Source: Candidatus Tayloriibacteriota bacterium
GTDB lineage: Bacteria > Patescibacteriota > Minisyncoccia > Phycocordibacterales > PALSA-1337
DNA length: 32,786 nt
Direction of reading: 5' to 3'
Assembly (NCBI GenBank): GCA_903893855.1
Contig: CAITNV010000021.1
Span: 1-32,786, forward strand
The position numbers were made by a program, and so were the translations under genes. Below, in pieces: positions 9,550 through 17,619 of this stretch. Below the pieces are notes generated by a model, which searched no databases, was not told where the DNA came from, and saw only the letters and a list, made by a program, of their open reading frames with translations. Each line of letters starts with the position of its first letter. Position 1 is the stretch's first letter.

Positions 9550-11295
9550 TTATTCTGAGACTACTCGAAGCACTTCTTCGATACTGGTTAAACCTTGCAC
9601 ACATTTAAAAACTCCATCCTCAAGCATCGTGAGCATGCCTTCTTTTCGAGCTTGGGCTTCGATGTCTGACGAAGATGAACCTTTAATTACCAGACTTCGT
9701 ATGGTCGGCGTCATACGAAGCACTTCGTGTATGCCGACGCGACTCTTATATCCATTTTCATCTGAGCCAGCAACAACTGCTCGAAAAAGCGGAATCGTTT
9801 CCCAGTTAGCTTCAGCACCGACAACCTTTTCACTCTTCAGAGCCGCAAGCACTCGATCAAGATCGACATGTACTTTAAGCACATTAATCTCATCCTTTGT
9901 AAGGAAATATTTTTCTTTCGAATCTGAGAGTTTTCGAACGAGACGCTGACCAATCACGATATTAATCGTCGATACCAAGAGGAATGGCTCGACCTTCATA
10001 TCAATGAGGCGTGGCATAGCTCCAGCGGCGCTATTGGTGTGAAGTGTTGAGAGTACGAGGTGTCCCGTGAGCGCAGCATTGACCGCGAGTGCAGCAGTCT
10101 CATTGTCGCGGATCTCACCAACCATAATAATATCTGGGTCTTGTCGAACAAGCGTTCGCAATCCTGTAGAGAATGTAAAACCAATCTCAGGCTTGACCTG
10201 CGTTTGATTCACCCGTTTCATCTGATATTCCACTGGATCCTCGATCGTAGAAATATTTACATTTGGTGTATTTAAAATATCGAGTACGGTATAGAGCGTA
10301 GTCGTCTTTCCAGAACCAGTCGGTCCGGTTGTGAGTATCATGCCCACAGTCTGAGTGATAGCGTGATGTACCGCCTCAAGCGCTTCCCCATGAAAGCCAG
10401 AATACTCAAGTGTGAATCCAGACACATTCTCTCGAAGAAGACGCATAACAGTCTTCTCTCCATAATATGTTGGTAGGATAGATACACGGAATGATACGCG
10501 TTCATCATTCATATCAATCTGGAAACGACCATCTTGCGGAAGGCGCTTCTCATCGAGCCGCAATGAAGAGAGCACCTTAATGCGCGCAGTGATCGGTGGC
10601 TCTGCATTCTTAGGCAAGACCATAGCATCATGAAGAATTCCATCAATTCGATATCGTACGAGAGTCTGATCCTCCATAGGCTCAATGTGTATATCCGATG
10701 CGTCCTGAAGAATAGCGTGTTTAAGAAGTGTGTCGACAATACGAATAACCGGCAAATCCTCTGCCATCTTTTTGATACTCTCGGTACTACCATCAATTGT
10801 CTCTGACACCGTCTTCAGAGCTGAAGACTCTTTCATAATAATATCACCGAATTCTGCTTTGAGGCTTTTTTGATACTGGACAATTACACTCTTAATAGAT
10901 TCAGCATCAGTTAGACGTGGAGCGATCTTCAATCGAACTTTCTTTTTTATAAAATCTATTGCCGAGAGATCATCGACGTTCAACATCGCAACCTCGAGCG
11001 TATCGTCACTCTTTTTAAATGCCACAATATTATGTGTTCGTGCAATAGGCTCTGGAATAAGCGAGAGAATATCGAAAGGAATCTTCTGTGATTTGAGCTC
11101 AACGAAAGGAATACCGAGCACATATGCTTGTATGCGACGGAGATTATCAGGAGATATCTTTCCATCAGTGACAAGTACGTCACCGATACTTTTACCCTGC
11201 TGATTTGCTGTGACTTCGGCAGATTGAAGGTCGGCCTGTGTTACGAGCCCTGAGTCAAGGATAAATTTTTTTAATTGAGAATCGTCGATGAGCAT
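9550..11295 (-). CDS. pilB: Type IV pilus assembly ATPase PilB/GspE, lacking the Cys4 zinc motif
   Basis: 581 aa from the ATG at 11293-11295. The track starts 4 codons earlier at a TTG, which I reject because the promoter lies there. Domains: N-terminal MshEN-like region (about 1-140), then the motor domain with Walker A GPTGSGKTTT (about 325), Asp box STIEDPVEY, Walker B DPDIIMVGEIRD and His box TGHLVLSTLHT. It powers pilin polymerisation from the cytoplasm. Most PilB/GspE proteins carry two CxxC pairs that bind zinc; here the equivalents read LSDSKEK and AGSDENG, with no Cys, although the following GYKSRVGIHEVL is conserved. It is the first gene of the five-gene pilus operon. Confidence 0.95.
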   Translation of the reverse strand: MLIDDSQLKKFILDSGLVTQADLQSAEVTANQQGKSIGDVLVTDGKISPDNLRRIQAYVLGIPFVELKSQKIPFDILSLIPEPIARTHNIVAFKKSDDTLEVAMLNVDDLSAIDFIKKKVRLKIAPRLTDAESIKSVIVQYQKSLKAEFGDIIMKESSALKTVSETIDGSTESIKKMAEDLPVIRIVDTLLKHAILQDASDIHIEPMEDQTLVRYRIDGILHDAMVLPKNAEPPITARIKVLSSLRLDEKRLPQDGRFQIDMNDERVSFRVSILPTYYGEKTVMRLLRENVSGFTLEYSGFHGEALEAVHHAITQTVGMILTTGPTGSGKTTTLYTVLDILNTPNVNISTIEDPVEYQMKRVNQTQVKPEIGFTFSTGLRTLVRQDPDIIMVGEIRDNETAALAVNAALTGHLVLSTLHTNSAAGAMPRLIDMKVEPFLLVSTINIVIGQRLVRKLSDSKEKYFLTKDEINVLKVHVDLDRVLAALKSEKVVGAEANWETIPLFRAVVAGSDENGYKSRVGIHEVLRMTPTIRSLVIKGSSSSDIEAQARKEGMLTMLEDGVFKCVQGLTSIEEVLRVVSE

Positions 11296-11306
11296 AATTA
11301 GCCACA

Positions 11307-11315
11307 ATTATACCA
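11307..11315 (-). promoter_or_regulatory. Pilus operon promoter, extended -10
   Basis: Minus-strand TGG-TATAAT lies 11 nt before the chosen pilB ATG. The predicted transcript has a 5' UTR of about 4-5 nt, so it is nearly leaderless. The TTG start used by the ORF track would begin immediately next to the -10 box, upstream of any plausible transcript start. Confidence 0.65.
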
Positions 11316-11361
11316 TATATAGCATACAGTTTATGGCTCTAGTTATGCACAAAATCACCTG

Positions 11362-11390
11362 TTGACATTTCTCGCAAAAAAGGCTAATAT
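11362..11390 (+). promoter_or_regulatory. nusA promoter, consensus sigma-70 type
   Basis: TTGACA (11362-11367), exact 17-nt spacer, TAATAT (11385-11390). This is the best -35/-10 pair in the window. The predicted start near 11397 leaves a 5' UTR of about 64 nt before nusA, in contrast to the leaderless genes elsewhere. I found no convincing riboswitch or Shine-Dalgarno motif in that leader; an AAAGGG lies too far (over 25 nt) from the ATG. Confidence 0.8.
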
Positions 11391-11460
11391 ACAGACATTA
11401 ACAGTTCGCTTAACGGCGGGCTTAGTTTTTTAAAGGGCAATTAATAATACAATAAAATAT

Positions 11461-12615
11461 ATGTTTGATCTTAAAGTAATACATTCTGTGCTAGAACAAT
11501 TGGAGCAGGAACGTGGTATTCCAAAGGAGAAAATGCTTGAAGCAATTGAACTTGCTCTTGCTACAGCGTACAAGAAAGAATATGGCAAAAAAGGCCAGAT
11601 TGTTCGGGCTACATTTGATATGGATAGTGGTAAAGTAGAATTTTTGCAGGTGAAAATCGTCGTTGATGAATCAAAAGTTATCATGGGCGAAGAAGAAGAT
11701 GAACAAGACATTGAGAACACAGCTCAAGACGAGATTCGTGTTCGATTTAACCCAGAACATCATATCCTCCTTGCTGATGCAAAGAAGATTAAGAAAGGTG
11801 CTCAGGTAGACGATGAAGTTGTCTTTCCTCTCGAGCTTAAGGCCGACTACGGTCGTATCGCAGCTCAGACTGCAAAGCAGGTTATCATTCAGAAGATTCG
11901 CGAAGCTGAGAAAGTCTCAGTTGTGAATGAATTCGGTAAGAAAGAAGGCGAAATCGTCTCTGGTACGGTTCAACGTGCAGAACGAGGTGCACTCTTTATC
12001 GATATGGGGCGAGCTATGGGTATTATCCCCTACGAGGATCAAATCCCTGGAGAATACTATAAGCAAGGTGAGCGAATTCGTGCATATCTATATGCAGTAG
12101 AAGAGACACCTAAGGGTATTATGCTCAAGCTTTCTCGTTCACATCCACAATTCTTAAAGAAATTGTTCGAGATCGAAGCTCCGGAAATCGCTCAAGGCAC
12201 CGTTGAGGTCAAGGCTATTGCTCGTGAAGCAGGCTCTCGATCAAAAATCGCAGTTCATTCTATTGATTCACATATTGACCCTGTTGGTTCACTTGTGGGA
12301 CAGCGAGGTGTTCGAGTATCCACAGTTATGAGCGAGCTTGGAGGCGAAAAAATTGATATCATTGAGTGGGATGGAGATGCAAGCAAATTTATCGAGAAAG
12401 CCCTCTCTCCGGCTAAGACTATTAGCATTATCGTTCACAAAGAAGATAATCGCGCAGAAGTAACGGTAGCTGATGATCAACAGTCTCTTGCTATCGGTAA
12501 AGGGGGACAGAATGTCCGACTTGCCGCGAAGCTTACAGGCTGGAAGATCGATATTCGTTCATCTGGCACACTCAGCAAGCCTGCGGAGGAGACAAAGGAA
12601 GCTGCAACAGAATAA
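11461..12615 (+). CDS. nusA: Transcription termination/antitermination factor NusA
   Basis: 384 aa: a NusA core without the C-terminal acidic repeats of E. coli, as in most bacteria. Domains in order: N-terminal RNA-polymerase-binding domain (1-130), S1 domain beginning GEIVSGTVQRAERGALFID (about 160-225), then two KH domains, the first containing DPVGSLVGQRGVRV, the second with DDQQSLAIGKGGQNVRLAAKLTGWKIDI (GKGGQN is the KH loop). It modulates pausing, Rho-independent termination and antitermination. It heads a plus-strand run nusA - two small proteins - tig, with gaps of 4-12 nt and one strong upstream promoter, so the four are probably one operon. The usual partners rimP and infB are not adjacent. 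Confidence 0.95.
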   Translation: MFDLKVIHSVLEQLEQERGIPKEKMLEAIELALATAYKKEYGKKGQIVRATFDMDSGKVEFLQVKIVVDESKVIMGEEEDEQDIENTAQDEIRVRFNPEHHILLADAKKIKKGAQVDDEVVFPLELKADYGRIAAQTAKQVIIQKIREAEKVSVVNEFGKKEGEIVSGTVQRAERGALFIDMGRAMGIIPYEDQIPGEYYKQGERIRAYLYAVEETPKGIMLKLSRSHPQFLKKLFEIEAPEIAQGTVEVKAIAREAGSRSKIAVHSIDSHIDPVGSLVGQRGVRVSTVMSELGGEKIDIIEWDGDASKFIEKALSPAKTISIIVHKEDNRAEVTVADDQQSLAIGKGGQNVRLAAKLTGWKIDIRSSGTLSKPAEETKEAATE

Positions 12616-12627
12616 CTATACACACAT

Positions 12628-13242
12628 ATGAAAAACAGCCTTACCAAAATACTATGTATTCTCACTATCGTACTAGCATGTAGTACGGCTGTTCCTCGTG
12701 CTCAAGCGAAAGAGATAGTAACAACGAACATATCGACAGTGCGTTCAAATAGGACAATATCGAATCCATTATCTTTCGCTTTTCCTGCTTTGAAAGCATC
12801 TATTAACGATCGAATTGAAGCAGACCGAATCAACCTCATTAAGAATCGCGACGCTCGTAATCTTCTCTTACAGACAAGAGCAACGACTTCGGACCTAACT
12901 CGGCTCGACAATAGTGCAAGCACCACAGAGAATATCGCAACACTACAGAAGATTGCGGTTACGATATCGAATCTCGAGAACATTAGAATTCGAACTCTTG
13001 CGCATGCTGATGATGCTAATAAGAGCGCGAAAATAAACTCTGAAATAGATGCGAGTCTCGATCTATCTAATGATGCAATTAGAACAGCATCGACGACATT
13101 GTCCCAGCTTGTAGACGTACTACCGACCACATCTCCGAGCGTATTTGCTTCAACAACTGAGAATATCAATTTTGCCATTTCAATTGCAAAAGAAAGCCTC
13201 GGTTTCGCTCTCGATAGAATAAAACTGTCAGCTGTTAACTAA
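12628..13242 (+). CDS. Exported helical protein of unknown function
   Basis: 204 aa, family not recognised. The N-terminus KNSLTKILCILTIVLACSTA is a signal peptide with a probable signal peptidase I site after AQA (about residue 27). The Cys in VLAC could suggest a lipoprotein, but the -2 Leu does not fit a good lipobox. The mature part is Asn/Arg/Thr/Ser-rich and mostly helical, with long stretches predicted from their heptad-like spacing to form coiled coil (about 60-135 and 140-204) and no Cys, so it looks like an extracytoplasmic helical bundle. It starts 12 nt after nusA and is 4 nt from the next gene. A long antisense ORF across it (12702-13178) is a shadow. Confidence 0.6.
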   Translation: MKNSLTKILCILTIVLACSTAVPRAQAKEIVTTNISTVRSNRTISNPLSFAFPALKASINDRIEADRINLIKNRDARNLLLQTRATTSDLTRLDNSASTTENIATLQKIAVTISNLENIRIRTLAHADDANKSAKINSEIDASLDLSNDAIRTASTTLSQLVDVLPTTSPSVFASTTENINFAISIAKESLGFALDRIKLSAVN

Positions 13243-13246
13243 CTAT

Positions 13247-13522
13247 ATGCACAAACCAAATTCCCTTCTCCGACAAAAAAATAATGAAGGGGGCATCGGT
13301 CCAATTATCGGTGCACTTATCATCGTAGTAATTCTTATTGCCGCTGCAATATATTATTGGGGCCAACATCTCAATACACTAGAAGAACAGCAACAAGCAG
13401 CGATGAGACGTGCAGCAGCATTGCATATCGAGCAAACTCATGTCATCATGTCGGCAAGTTCGACCTTAGGTACGAGTACGAACATATACGATATCCAGAA
13501 AGACCTTAATAGTATTAAGTAA
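13247..13522 (+). CDS. Small single-pass membrane protein, archaeal-pilin-like N-terminus
   Basis: 91 aa, function unknown. A short basic N-terminus (LLRQKNNEGG) is followed by IGPIIGALIIVVILIAAAIYYWG (about residues 17-39), one transmembrane helix. A helical QQQ/Ala-rich segment and a Ser/Thr-rich tail would face outside. The G-x-I-G-P-I-I-G opening resembles the conserved SPVIG start of archaeal pilins and archaellins, but homology cannot be claimed from this. It is embedded 4 nt after the exported helical protein and 10 nt before tig, which suggests co-expression. It could be a membrane anchor or partner of the preceding exported protein. Confidence 0.6.
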   Translation: MHKPNSLLRQKNNEGGIGPIIGALIIVVILIAAAIYYWGQHLNTLEEQQQAAMRRAAALHIEQTHVIMSASSTLGTSTNIYDIQKDLNSIK

Positions 13523-13532
13523 TAATTTACGT

Positions 13533-14645
13533 ATGAAATCAAAAAATACAGCGACAACAACCACAAAAACAACAGAAAAAGGCGACAAAATATACGAAAA
13601 CGCTACCATTACCAAACACCCTAAGGCTAAGGTAGAAGTAACTGCCACACTACCTGCGCATGTCTTCTCTACATACCGCACTGCAGCACTTAAGAACATT
13701 AACGAAGCAATTACTATCGATGGCTTCCGTCAAGGTAATGTCCCTGAAAAGATTCTCGTTACAAAAGTCGGCGAGAAAGCAGTACTCGAGGAAATGGCGG
13801 AGCTTGCTATTAGCGATGTCTACCCTGTTATCATGTTCGATAATAAAATCGATGCTATCGGTCGCCCAGAAGTGAGCATCACCAAGATGGCCCTTGATAA
13901 CCCTCTTGAATTTAAAATTGTAACTGCAGTAGTGCCTGAGATAACACTCGGTGATTATAAAAAGATTGCGAAAGAGACTCCTCTCGAAGAGAAGGTTTCT
14001 AAGAAAGTGAAGAAGGGTGCAAAAGACGCTACAACCGAAGGTGAAAAGGCAGAAAGCGAAAATGAGGACGCGGAAATGTCCGAAGAGAAAGAAATTGACG
14101 AAGCAATCGCTCGCATCAAGAAGTCTCATGAAGCTGATGGAGCGGATCACACTGGTCACGATCACGGCAATTTTGAATCACCTGAATTCCGTGAAAAGGT
14201 CAAAGCCGCTATCATCGAGAACAAACGCCTCGAAACTATCGAAAAACGCCGAATTGCTATGGCGGATAAAATTGTTGCGGAGTCAACCGTAGAACTCCCT
14301 TCTATCCTTGTAGACAATGAGACCAATCGCATCGAAGCGCAGTTCAAGGAAGACATCACTCGAATGGGAGTGACTCTTGATGATTATTTGAAGCATGCCA
14401 AAAAATCCCTCGAAGATTTACGTAAAGAATGGGCTCCACACGCTGAGAAGAAAGCGAAACTCCAGCTCGTCCTCAACAAGATTGCAGATATTGAGAATAT
14501 CCGTGCAGAAGAGAAAGAAATCGAAGCTGAGGTCAATCACCTTCTCGAACACTATAAAGACGCCGATAAAGACCGCGCTTATGCATATGCAGCAGGCGTT
14601 CTAACTAATGAGAAAGTATTCCAGTTTCTAGAGGATCAGAAATAG
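13533..14645 (+). CDS. tig: Trigger factor without PPIase domain
   Basis: 370 aa against about 430 for standard trigger factor. The N-terminal ribosome-binding domain (about 20-150) holds the signature loop as GFRQGNVP (canonical GFRxGxxP). A very acidic/Lys-rich stretch (about 153-185) precedes the linker helix EIDEAIARIKKS. The FKBP-type PPIase domain expected next is absent, replaced by about 20 residues that include a His/Asp-rich DHTGHDHGN. The C-terminal chaperone arms then follow (FREKVKAAIIENKRLETIEKRR to the end). It is a nascent-chain chaperone at the ribosome exit; prolyl isomerisation would be lost, but the PPIase domain is known to be dispensable for holding activity. Last gene of the nusA run, closed by a hairpin terminator. 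Confidence 0.9.
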   Translation: MKSKNTATTTTKTTEKGDKIYENATITKHPKAKVEVTATLPAHVFSTYRTAALKNINEAITIDGFRQGNVPEKILVTKVGEKAVLEEMAELAISDVYPVIMFDNKIDAIGRPEVSITKMALDNPLEFKIVTAVVPEITLGDYKKIAKETPLEEKVSKKVKKGAKDATTEGEKAESENEDAEMSEEKEIDEAIARIKKSHEADGADHTGHDHGNFESPEFREKVKAAIIENKRLETIEKRRIAMADKIVAESTVELPSILVDNETNRIEAQFKEDITRMGVTLDDYLKHAKKSLEDLRKEWAPHAEKKAKLQLVLNKIADIENIRAEEKEIEAEVNHLLEHYKDADKDRAYAYAAGVLTNEKVFQFLEDQK

Positions 14646-14650
14646 TACAC

Positions 14651-14690
14651 AAAAGCCGCTATTGGCTAACGCCAATAGCGGCTTTTGCTT
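14651..14690. terminator. Bidirectional intrinsic terminator between tig and glyA
   Basis: A perfect 16-bp inverted repeat, AAAAGCCGCTATTGGC / GCCAATAGCGGCTTTT, has a 4-nt TAAC loop. It starts 5 nt after the tig stop. The A-tract on one side and T-tract on the other allow it to work on both strands, serving the convergent tig and glyA operons. It is the clearest terminator of the window. Confidence 0.93.
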
Positions 14691-14706
14691 GTCTTTGCTT
14701 GGTATT

Positions 14707-15906
14707 TTAGCTCTGACGAGTGAGGATTTTGTCTATCTTTTGAGCGATAGCGACAAAGTCTTTCTCTTTCTTGCCTCGAGTAGTCTCAGCGGCTGAACCG
14801 ATGCGAATCCCTGATGGATCTGCTGGTGGTCGAGCGTCATATGGAATGGCATTTTTGTTCACAATAATGCCGGCTTTTTCAAGGCGATCGCTCGCTTCTT
14901 TACCCGTGACAGCACCTCTACCTGTCGCAGTCTTTTTGCCTTCCATCCAAGTATCGATAAGCACGAGATGTGAATCTGTACCACCTGATATTACGCGCCA
15001 GCCGAGCTTTGAGAGTTCATTGGCGAGAGCAGTGGCATTCTTCTTGACCTGCGTAGCATATGAGCGAAACGCTGGCGTACTAGCCTCACGAAGAGCAACA
15101 GCCACAGCAGCGATCTGATTCTCATGCGGACCGCCTTGCATCCCAGGGAAAACTGCACGATCAATCTTTTTATCGAGCTCTCGAGCATCGATACGAGCGA
15201 AAATCATTGCTGAACGAGGGCCACGAAGCGTCTTGTGGACCGTCGTAGTAACGATGTCAGCGTATTCAAAAGGTGTAGGATATGCTCGACCAGCGACAAG
15301 CCCTGCGAAGTGCGACATATCAACCATAAGGTAAGCACCGCATGCGTCCGCTATATCTCGGAATTTTTTAAAATCTATCACTCGTGGATATGCTGTAAAA
15401 CCTGCCACAATAATAGCTGGCTTCTCTCGCATAGCAATCTCTTTTAGATTTGCATAATCGAGGAGCTCAGTGGTCTTGTCGACTCCAAAAGGTACTTGTA
15501 GCCAGAACTTACCGCTACCAGACACACGATGTCCGTGAGTGAGATGACCACCGTGATCAAGCGACATTCCCATAATCTTTCCTCCTTGTGGAACCAGTCC
15601 TAAATAGACTGCGATATTTGCAGGTGAACCCGAAAGTGGCTGAACATTAACATGCCACTTCTCTGGAGATAGACTGAAGAGCTTAAGTGCCCGATCCATA
15701 GCTAGAGACTCCACCTTATCAATAATGACATTTCCGCCATAGTAGCGCTTCCCTGGGTACCCTTCTGCATATTTATTAGTGAGTGCTGAACCTAGGGCTT
15801 CAAGAACATCCTTCGAAACATAGTTCTCAGAAGCAATAAGATTAGTAACCTTTTTTTGACGAGCAGTCTCGGCTGCTATTAATTTTTTGATGGCTGTGTC
15901 TTTCAT
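14707..15906 (-). CDS. glyA: Serine hydroxymethyltransferase
   Basis: 399 aa, slightly short of the usual 415. It converts serine plus tetrahydrofolate to glycine plus 5,10-methylene-THF, with PLP, in the cytoplasm. Visible: ASENYVS, TNKYAEGYPGKRYYGG, PLSGSPANIAVY, the MSLDHGGHLTHG motif, VDMSHFAGLVAGR and the PLP-lysine motif TTTVHKTLRGPR; near the C-terminus, PPADPSGIRIGSAAETTRG. All expected active-site segments are present. It lies 12 nt downstream of thyA, supplying the methylene-THF that ThyA consumes. Last gene of the CYTH-dcd-thyA-glyA operon, closed by the bidirectional terminator. Confidence 0.96.
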   Translation of the reverse strand: MKDTAIKKLIAAETARQKKVTNLIASENYVSKDVLEALGSALTNKYAEGYPGKRYYGGNVIIDKVESLAMDRALKLFSLSPEKWHVNVQPLSGSPANIAVYLGLVPQGGKIMGMSLDHGGHLTHGHRVSGSGKFWLQVPFGVDKTTELLDYANLKEIAMREKPAIIVAGFTAYPRVIDFKKFRDIADACGAYLMVDMSHFAGLVAGRAYPTPFEYADIVTTTVHKTLRGPRSAMIFARIDARELDKKIDRAVFPGMQGGPHENQIAAVAVALREASTPAFRSYATQVKKNATALANELSKLGWRVISGGTDSHLVLIDTWMEGKKTATGRGAVTGKEASDRLEKAGIIVNKNAIPYDARPPADPSGIRIGSAAETTRGKKEKDFVAIAQKIDKILTRQS

Positions 15907-15918
15907 TGGAGTTATATA

Positions 15919-16995
15919 TTATTTACTTTTCTTAACCACCTTCTTCTTTGCACTATTATTTTCTTTAAATACCTTCCTGTCCTTTTCGTTAAATCCTCCA
16001 GCTACAGTCATTGGAGCTCTAAGCGGCAAATGTGAATCGTAATCTTCGAGTGTGACCATATCTGGTCTAAAGCTTTGTAAATCTTTTATTTTGTCACTTA
16101 GTACAAGCCGAGCAAATTTCTTTGGTGTTCGAGTTAGCTGCTCTTTTACCTGTGCCATATGATCATCGTATATATGTGCATCTCCGAGAGTGTGGATAAA
16201 CTCGCCTGGTTTATACCCTGTAATCTTTGCAACAATCATCGTGAGTGCCGCATAACTTGCAATATTAAATGGAACTCCAAGAAACACATCGCAGCTTCTC
16301 TGATAAAGAAGACATGAGAGCTTGTCTCCAGAAACATTGAAATGGAAAAGAATGTGGCAAAGCGGGAACGAAAGCGCATCTCCGGGTTTTGCCATTGCAT
16401 AAAGAAATTGAGGATTCCACGCTGAAAGAATCGCGTGTTTTCTCTCGGGGAAATTTTTTAAGGTATCGATAACCCAAGCGAGTTGATCTATCTTCCTACC
16501 ATCAGCCGCAGGCCACGTCCTCCACTGTTCACCGTATATACGAGGTAATTCTCCATGAATCTTAGCAAAAGCATCATCGAGACGTATTTTCTCTACAAAT
16601 TCTTCTTTAGTTAGTGATGGAAGTTGTCCCTTGTCGGCTTTCGATTTATATATTTTATATGGATAATCATCCCAAATCGGCACTCTATTATCGACAAGAT
16701 ATTTGATATTAGTTTGTCCCGACATAAACCAATACAGTTCATGCATAATACTATTCCAAGGAACTTTTTTTGTAGTCAAAAGCGGAAAACCCTTTGAAAG
16801 ATCGAAACGCATTTGTCGACCAAAAACGCTCGTGAGACCATTACCTGTATTGTGATCATGCTTTACAACTCCATTATCGATAATATCCTGAAGCAAATCA
16901 AGGTATTGATACTCTGGGTGGCGAGCTTCTTTAATATTTGCCGAACTCTTCTTGGTAGGCTTCCTAATTATTTTATTTTTGGCTTTTTTTACCAT
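15919..16995 (-). CDS. thyA: Thymidylate synthase (ThyA type) with Lys-rich tails
   Basis: 358 aa against 264 in E. coli. It methylates dUMP to dTMP with methylene-THF, yielding dihydrofolate. Visible: FGRQMRFDLSKGFPLLTTKK (folate/phosphate region), HELYWFMSG, nucleophile Cys in FPLCH (about 213), and YQRSCDVFLGVPFNIASYA (about 231-249, with the phosphate-binding Arg). The extra length comes from a basic N-terminal extension (KKAKNKIIRKPTKKSS), an insert around residues 110-145 like that in longer ThyA subtypes, and a tail of about 23 residues ending KKKVVKKSK. ThyA normally ends near the conserved RAPMTVAG region, where the C-terminus closes over the active site, so this tail is notable. Gap to dcd 6 nt. 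Confidence 0.94.
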   Translation of the reverse strand: MVKKAKNKIIRKPTKKSSANIKEARHPEYQYLDLLQDIIDNGVVKHDHNTGNGLTSVFGRQMRFDLSKGFPLLTTKKVPWNSIMHELYWFMSGQTNIKYLVDNRVPIWDDYPYKIYKSKADKGQLPSLTKEEFVEKIRLDDAFAKIHGELPRIYGEQWRTWPAADGRKIDQLAWVIDTLKNFPERKHAILSAWNPQFLYAMAKPGDALSFPLCHILFHFNVSGDKLSCLLYQRSCDVFLGVPFNIASYAALTMIVAKITGYKPGEFIHTLGDAHIYDDHMAQVKEQLTRTPKKFARLVLSDKIKDLQSFRPDMVTLEDYDSHLPLRAPMTVAGGFNEKDRKVFKENNSAKKKVVKKSK

Positions 16996-17001
16996 AGAAG
17001 T

Positions 17002-17607
17002 TTATTTATTTTTCTTTGATATAACCTTTTTAGTTTTAATTTTTGCTTTTTCTTTTTTTGTTTCTTCTTCCCTTGGATCTACAAAATGTTGCCAATCTCT
17101 TCCTTGGTATCTACCCGTAGTTTTATAGTCCTTGCTTGGCGGACTTGAAAGCTCAGAGAAAAGAATCTGACCTATGCGCATATTCGGACGAAGAATAATT
17201 GGCATATGATTCAGATTACACAATTCAAAAGTAATATTGAGGAAATGACCCGGATTTATTATACCGGCTGTATTGTGGATTATAAGCCCAATACGAGCGA
17301 GACTACTTTTTCCTGAAAGCTGTATGAGATACTTTTCGGACCCAAAATAATCAACCGATGTACCAAGAATACTAATCCCGGGGTGGAGAACAAAGTAGCC
17401 GTCATCGGGTATAATTATTTCACGTACTTCTGGGTAAATTTTATTTACTGGATCTATAGCCATTGTAGCCTGACTATTGTGCACGATGAACTTATTACCA
17501 AGTAAGATATCGTAGCTCGCTGGCTGCATACGCGATTCATCATATCCCTCAATGACGATATGTCCTTCTTTAATCGCTTTTTTTATATCAACGTCTGAAA
17601 GATACAT
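17002..17607 (-). CDS. dcd: dCTP deaminase, possibly bifunctional (dUMP-forming)
   Basis: 201 aa. Trimeric dUTPase-fold enzyme that deaminates dCTP to dUTP; the bifunctional subgroup releases dUMP. Visible: QPASYDILLGN, SGKSSLARIGL (about 98-108), HNTAGIINPG (111-120), catalytic Glu in ITFEL (128), and LRPNMRIGQILF. In monofunctional E. coli Dcd the middle motif is HVTAHRIDPG, while in M. jannaschii and mycobacterial bifunctional DCD-DUT it has a TAG with Gly after TA; this protein has TAG, which favours the bifunctional type (inference). The C-terminus carries a Lys-rich tail (KKEKAKIKTKKVISKKNK) not part of the fold. It lies directly upstream of thyA, feeding it dUMP. Confidence 0.92.
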   Translation of the reverse strand: MYLSDVDIKKAIKEGHIVIEGYDESRMQPASYDILLGNKFIVHNSQATMAIDPVNKIYPEVREIIIPDDGYFVLHPGISILGTSVDYFGSEKYLIQLSGKSSLARIGLIIHNTAGIINPGHFLNITFELCNLNHMPIILRPNMRIGQILFSELSSPPSKDYKTTGRYQGRDWQHFVDPREEETKKEKAKIKTKKVISKKNK

Positions 17608-17619
17608 AGCAATTTTCGA

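Noticed and set aside
11296-11307. TTG start of pilB used by the ORF track
   Set aside because: It abuts the -10 box, while the ATG 4 codons later gives the typical family opening and a possible transcript.
11391-11460. Riboswitch or structured leader before nusA
   Set aside because: The 64-nt leader has only short, weak self-complementary pieces and matches no leader class I recognise.
12702-13178. 158-aa antisense ORF across the exported helical protein
   Set aside because: The plus-strand ORF has a signal peptide and lies in an operon; the minus ORF is Arg/Ser/Leu-rich with no domain, as expected of a shadow.
13650-14165. 171-aa antisense ORF inside tig
   Set aside because: Cys/Phe-rich translation opposite the clear trigger factor N-terminal domain.
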